From Bacteroidota bacterium (GTDB lineage Bacteria > Bacteroidota > Bacteroidia > Bacteroidales > F082), in contig JAHLLA010000005.1 in assembly GCA_020444415.1 (NCBI GenBank), forward strand, positions 1 to 64,000: 64,000 bases of DNA. The letters run 5' to 3'. A program made the position numbers and the translations under genes. How positions within the stretch are numbered: the first letter of the stretch is position 1; the number at the start of each line of letters is the position of its first letter. The notes under the pieces are model-generated. The model saw only the letters and a list, made by a program, of their open reading frames with translations, ran no database searches and was not told the origin of the DNA. Positions 60,937-64,000 of this stretch are shown piece after piece.

Positions 60937-61887
60937 TTGATCAGATACATTAAAAATAATGACATTGACACAGATAAATGGGATGAATGTATCCAGCATT
61001 CATTTAACGGTAATGTATATGCCTATGCCTGGTATTTAGATATTGTACATGAAAACTGGGATGCCCTTGTGCAAGATGATTACGAGCGTGTTATGCCATT
61101 GCCAGTCTCTCGAAAATTTCGTATTTCTTATATATACCAACCTTTTTTTGTGCAGCAACTGGGTGTTTTTTCAAAAAGTATTTTAACACCGGAAATTGTG
61201 CAGGATTTCATTTGCAATATTCCCAAGAAATTTAAACTGGTAGATATAAACCTGAATAGCTACAACACACCTGACCGCAACCTTTTTCATATAAGTCCCA
61301 ATAAAAACCACGTTCTTGATCTGATTAATAAATACGCGACTTTATCTGAAAAATACGCAACCAACACAAAGCGCAACCTCAAAAAAAGCCTCAAATATAA
61401 CCTGAGTCTTGTGAAAGGAATAAAACCTGAAACCCTTATACAATTGTTCAGAAACAATAAAGGTAAAGAGATAAAAAACTGGGGAGAAACAGAATACCAA
61501 CGTCTGCATCGCCTGATGTATATGGCTATTTACAAAGGTCGGGGAGTGGTGTACGGTGTATTTAATGAACATAACCAGTTGTGTGCCGGCGCATTCTTTT
61601 TAAAAAGCAACAACCGGCTAATTTTCCTGTTTTCAGCAACCAATCAACAGGCTAAAGAAACTGCGGCTATGACATTTTTGATCGATTCAGTGATCCGTGA
61701 ATTTGCCCCAGGCAAACTGGTACTCGACTTTGAAGGCTCAAATGATACAAATCTGTCGAGGTTTTATAAAGGCTTCGGCGCAAAGGAGGTAACCTACCCC
61801 AGGCTGCGGATAAACAATTTGAATGTTTTTTTTAAACCTTTGTATAAACTGATGTTAAGGATAAAAAACTATAAAACGATTTTTTAA
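60937..61887 (+). CDS. FemAB/GNAT-like acyl or aminoacyl transferase
   Basis: The 316-residue protein has a double GNAT-like fold pattern: FNGNVYAYAWYLDIVHENWD at the N-terminus, then EKYATNTKRNLKKSL and GRGVVYGVFNEHNQLCAGAF. LVLDFEGSNDTNLSRFYKGF is close to the FemAB/GNAT signature. Members add amino acids to peptidoglycan or acylate lipids and sugars. The start is TTG, since no ATG precedes the conserved region. The upstream region is the repeat block, so the promoter is unclear. Confidence 0.78.
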   Translation: MIRYIKNNDIDTDKWDECIQHSFNGNVYAYAWYLDIVHENWDALVQDDYERVMPLPVSRKFRISYIYQPFFVQQLGVFSKSILTPEIVQDFICNIPKKFKLVDINLNSYNTPDRNLFHISPNKNHVLDLINKYATLSEKYATNTKRNLKKSLKYNLSLVKGIKPETLIQLFRNNKGKEIKNWGETEYQRLHRLMYMAIYKGRGVVYGVFNEHNQLCAGAFFLKSNNRLIFLFSATNQQAKETAAMTFLIDSVIREFAPGKLVLDFEGSNDTNLSRFYKGFGAKEVTYPRLRINNLNVFFKPLYKLMLRIKNYKTIF

Positions 61888-61900
61888 AGCTGAATTCAGT

Positions 61901-61908
61901 TATCTTTG
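61901..61908 (+). promoter_or_regulatory. Candidate -7 box for upp (TATCTTTG)
   Basis: TATCTTTG lies 16 bases before the ATG at 61925. An AAAGGAG Shine-Dalgarno (61914-61920) follows it. Confidence 0.45.
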
Positions 61909-61924
61909 TTTGAAAGGAGTTATT

Positions 61925-62581
61925 ATGATTCATGAACTGGGTACCGAAAACACCATCTTTAATCAATTTCTTGCTGAGTTGCGCGATTCCAGTATTCAAA
62001 AGGATAGTTTACGGTTTCGATTGAACCTGGAGCGGATTGGTGAAATATTTGCCTATGAGATTAGTAAGGAAATGAATTACGTGCCTGCAAAGGTTTCCAC
62101 ACCGCTTGGCATGCTCGAAATGAACCTGATGAATGAACAGCCCGTCTTGGCTACAATCCTGCGAGCTGGTTTACCGTTGCACCAGGGTTTGTTAAATTAT
62201 TTTGACAGAGCTGATAGTGCGTTTGTTTCGGCATATAGGAAATACACTAAAAATGAGAATTTCAGCATTAAGCTGGATTATATTTCATCACCCAATCTTG
62301 ATGGGCGTGTTCTGATCGTAAGTGATCCTATGCTGGCAACAGGCGGATCGCTTGTAGCTTCTATTCGCGGGTTGTTTGAGAAAGGCACCCCGACACATAC
62401 ACATGTAGTTTGTGCATTGGCCAGTGACGAAGGTATTGCCAAGGTAAAAAGGGCTTTTACTTTTAAGAATTTAACGCTTTGGATAGGCGCCATAGATGTG
62501 GAACTTACAGCTAAAGCTTTTATTGTACCTGGATTAGGTGATGCCGGTGATCTGGCATATGGACGTAAAGATGATATATAG
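61925..62581 (+). CDS. upp: Uracil phosphoribosyltransferase
   Basis: Upp salvages uracil by converting it with PRPP to UMP. The PRPP-binding loop SDPMLATGGSLVAS is clear near residue 135. ATILRAGLPLHQGLLNYF and the C-terminal GLGDAGDLAYG complete the family pattern. The protein is 218 residues from the ATG at 61925, chosen because of an AAAGGAG motif five bases upstream; a TTG at 61910 would add five residues. The permease gene follows by six bases. Confidence 0.93.
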   Translation: MIHELGTENTIFNQFLAELRDSSIQKDSLRFRLNLERIGEIFAYEISKEMNYVPAKVSTPLGMLEMNLMNEQPVLATILRAGLPLHQGLLNYFDRADSAFVSAYRKYTKNENFSIKLDYISSPNLDGRVLIVSDPMLATGGSLVASIRGLFEKGTPTHTHVVCALASDEGIAKVKRAFTFKNLTLWIGAIDVELTAKAFIVPGLGDAGDLAYGRKDDI

Positions 62582-62587
62582 ACGCTT

Positions 62588-63838
62588 ATGACAGCGAATA
62601 CAAGATTGATCAAGGAAAATATAAGAGTTGCTTTTATCTCCATTAAAAGCCATTTACTCAGAACCATCTTAACTGTACTCATCATTGCTTTTGGTATTAT
62701 GGCTTTGGTGGGAATTTTAACAGCTATTGATGCAGTTGAAGCCTCTCTTACAGAAAATTTCGCCCTAATGGGCTCCAACACCTTCAATATACAAAACAGG
62801 GGATTACGTGTTCATGTAGGCGGTCAAAGAAGCAATCCGGTTGATTACAGGGTGATAAGCTTTCAGGAAGCCATGGATTTCAGGGAGCAATATGATTTTC
62901 CAGCTACTGCATCCGTATTCACTTATGGTACTGGGATAGCGACGCTTAAATACGAATCAGAAAAAACAAATCCGAACATTTCAGTTATTGGTACTGATGA
63001 GAATTACGTGATCACATCAGGGCAGGAAATTGCAAAAGGCAGGTCGTTTAGCCCGGATGAAATTCACTATGGAAAGCATGTGGTTATCATTGGGAACGAA
63101 ATTGCCAACACATTGTTTAAGAAAAATGAAGATCCACTTGATAAAATTATTTCGATTGGTGCCGGTAAATATAAAATAATTGGTGTGCTGAAGGAAAGAG
63201 GTTCGAGTATTGGTTTTAGTGGCGATAGGTCGTGTCTGGTGCCCATTACCAATGTTAGGCAGTATTTCTCAAGACCCAATATGAACTACAAGTTAAGCGT
63301 GATGGTATCCGATCCGTCAAAAATGGATGCTGCTATTGGTGAGGCCATCGGTATATTCCGAAAAATAAGAGACGATAAATTGGGAAATGACGATTCATTT
63401 TCTATTATTAAAAGTGATAATGTGGCCAATATGCTGATCGGTTTAACCAGCAAATTGCAGATTGGCGCCACCATTATCGGTTTGATTACCTTATTGGGTG
63501 CGGCCATTGGTTTGATGAATATTATGCTGGTTTCGGTCACTGAACGTACACGTGAGATTGGGGTTCGGAAAGCTGTAGGTGCCAAACAGCGAACCATCAG
63601 GAATCAATTTCTTGCTGAAGCAATCGTTATTGCCCAGGTTGGTGGTATCGTAGGCATATTGGCGGGTATCATGATTGGGAACATTGTATCATTCATTACC
63701 GGAAGTGCATTTTTGGTGCCCTGGCTATGGGTGTTGCTGGGCGTTGTTATCTGTTTTGTTGTTGCTTTGCTATCAGGTATAATTCCAGCTAACAAAGCGG
63801 CAAAGCTCGATCCCATCGAATCACTCAGGTACGAGTAA
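62588..63838 (+). CDS. MacB/FtsX-type ABC transporter permease
   Basis: The 416-residue protein has one helix near the N-terminus (LLRTILTVLIIAFGIMALVG), a periplasmic MacB-type domain (about 50-250), and three helices at the C-terminus with the FtsX-fold MLVSVTERTREIGVRKAVGA signature. Such permeases pair with an ATPase of the FtsE/LolD type, and export lipoproteins, peptides or antibiotics. No ATPase gene is adjacent; the FtsE-like ATPase is far away at 8062. It is six bases downstream of upp and may be co-transcribed. Confidence 0.88.
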   Translation: MTANTRLIKENIRVAFISIKSHLLRTILTVLIIAFGIMALVGILTAIDAVEASLTENFALMGSNTFNIQNRGLRVHVGGQRSNPVDYRVISFQEAMDFREQYDFPATASVFTYGTGIATLKYESEKTNPNISVIGTDENYVITSGQEIAKGRSFSPDEIHYGKHVVIIGNEIANTLFKKNEDPLDKIISIGAGKYKIIGVLKERGSSIGFSGDRSCLVPITNVRQYFSRPNMNYKLSVMVSDPSKMDAAIGEAIGIFRKIRDDKLGNDDSFSIIKSDNVANMLIGLTSKLQIGATIIGLITLLGAAIGLMNIMLVSVTERTREIGVRKAVGAKQRTIRNQFLAEAIVIAQVGGIVGILAGIMIGNIVSFITGSAFLVPWLWVLLGVVICFVVALLSGIIPANKAAKLDPIESLRYE

Positions 63839-63842
63839 AAAA

Positions 63843-64000
63843 TTAATCAACGCTTACTTTAAAGGAACTGAATTTTTCATAACCTATCAGCCGGTCATAG
63901 GCAGGCACTTTTTCACGGTAATAAATATAAACAGAATAATTGTTTTTCGTTTCCCAGAAATCGCCTTCAATAACCGTAATATCGCCTTCTGTAGTACCCT
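63843..64000 (-). CDS. 3' end of an unidentified protein
   Basis: On the minus strand an open frame runs from the window edge to the stop at 63843, giving the last 51-52 residues: VIEGDFWETKNNYSVYIYYR, then YDRLIGYEKFSSFKVSVD. It is convergent with the permease gene, five bases from its stop. The pattern suggests a beta-rich, secreted protein, but no family can be assigned from this fragment. Confidence 0.55.
   Translation of the reverse strand, partial: GTTEGDITVIEGDFWETKNNYSVYIYYREKVPAYDRLIGYEKFSSFKVSVD

Noticed and set aside
60605-60999. Minus-strand proteins of 81-110 residues
   Set aside because: They consist of low-complexity Phe/Leu/Pro repeats produced by the purine tract on the other strand.

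Overview
The window looks like a chromosomal segment of an uncultured or little-studied Bacteroidota bacterium. The evidence is three proteins with C-terminal type IX secretion (Por) sorting domains, TonB-dependent receptors with carboxypeptidase-like N-terminal domains (one beside a DUF4249 lipoprotein), an rnfBCDGEA operon in the Bacteroidota order, weak Shine-Dalgarno use with several GTG/TTG starts, and many intergenic TAnnTTTG boxes typical of the Bacteroidota sigma factor. No rRNA or tRNA gene, CRISPR array, transposase or integrase was found.

Layout. 1-1.2 kb: 3' end of a repetitive T9SS-secreted protein and its terminator. 1.4-6.6 kb: Rnf ion-pumping ferredoxin:NAD+ oxidoreductase operon, then a class II aldolase (6.6-7.3 kb). 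7.3-8.0 kb: repeat-rich non-coding block with REPIN-like hairpins. 8-12 kb: ftsE-like ATPase, two glycosyltransferases, murB. 12.1-15.5 kb: frameshifted dimethylargininase-type gene and an operon of small secreted or lipoproteins, two of them with LVIVD repeats. 15.5-21 kb: pyrD-pyrK-DUF5606, an MsbA-type exporter and purB, all on the minus strand. 21.2-28.9 kb: membrane protein, then five consecutive exported proteins, one broken by an in-frame TGA.

29.0-47.7 kb is the main attraction: a biosynthetic cluster of about 20 genes in four transcription units. It holds a stand-alone acyltransferase, two acyl carrier proteins, two complete ketosynthases plus a ketosynthase-like chain-length-factor homologue, a KAS III homologue lacking the usual His/Asn pair, a 3-hydroxyacyl-CoA dehydrogenase, two crotonases, a hotdog thioesterase, three probable B12-binding radical SAM enzymes, an O-methyltransferase-type enzyme, a BtrH-like acyltransferase, a sulfotransferase, a small HTH protein and a Fic protein. 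Two of the units diverge from a perfect 16-bp palindrome that provides a TAnnTTTG box on each strand. The gene content suggests an acyl chain built by type II ketosynthase chemistry, processed by beta-oxidation-type enzymes, edited by radical SAM enzymes, then methylated and sulfated or transferred. I do not recognise the product.

47.7-64 kb: two TonB-dependent receptors with associated lipoproteins, rhomboid protease, two glycerolipid-type acyltransferases, dnaX, a polysaccharide deacetylase-like protein, a purine-rich repeat block, a FemAB/GNAT-like protein, upp, a MacB-type permease and the 3' end of an unidentified minus-strand gene.
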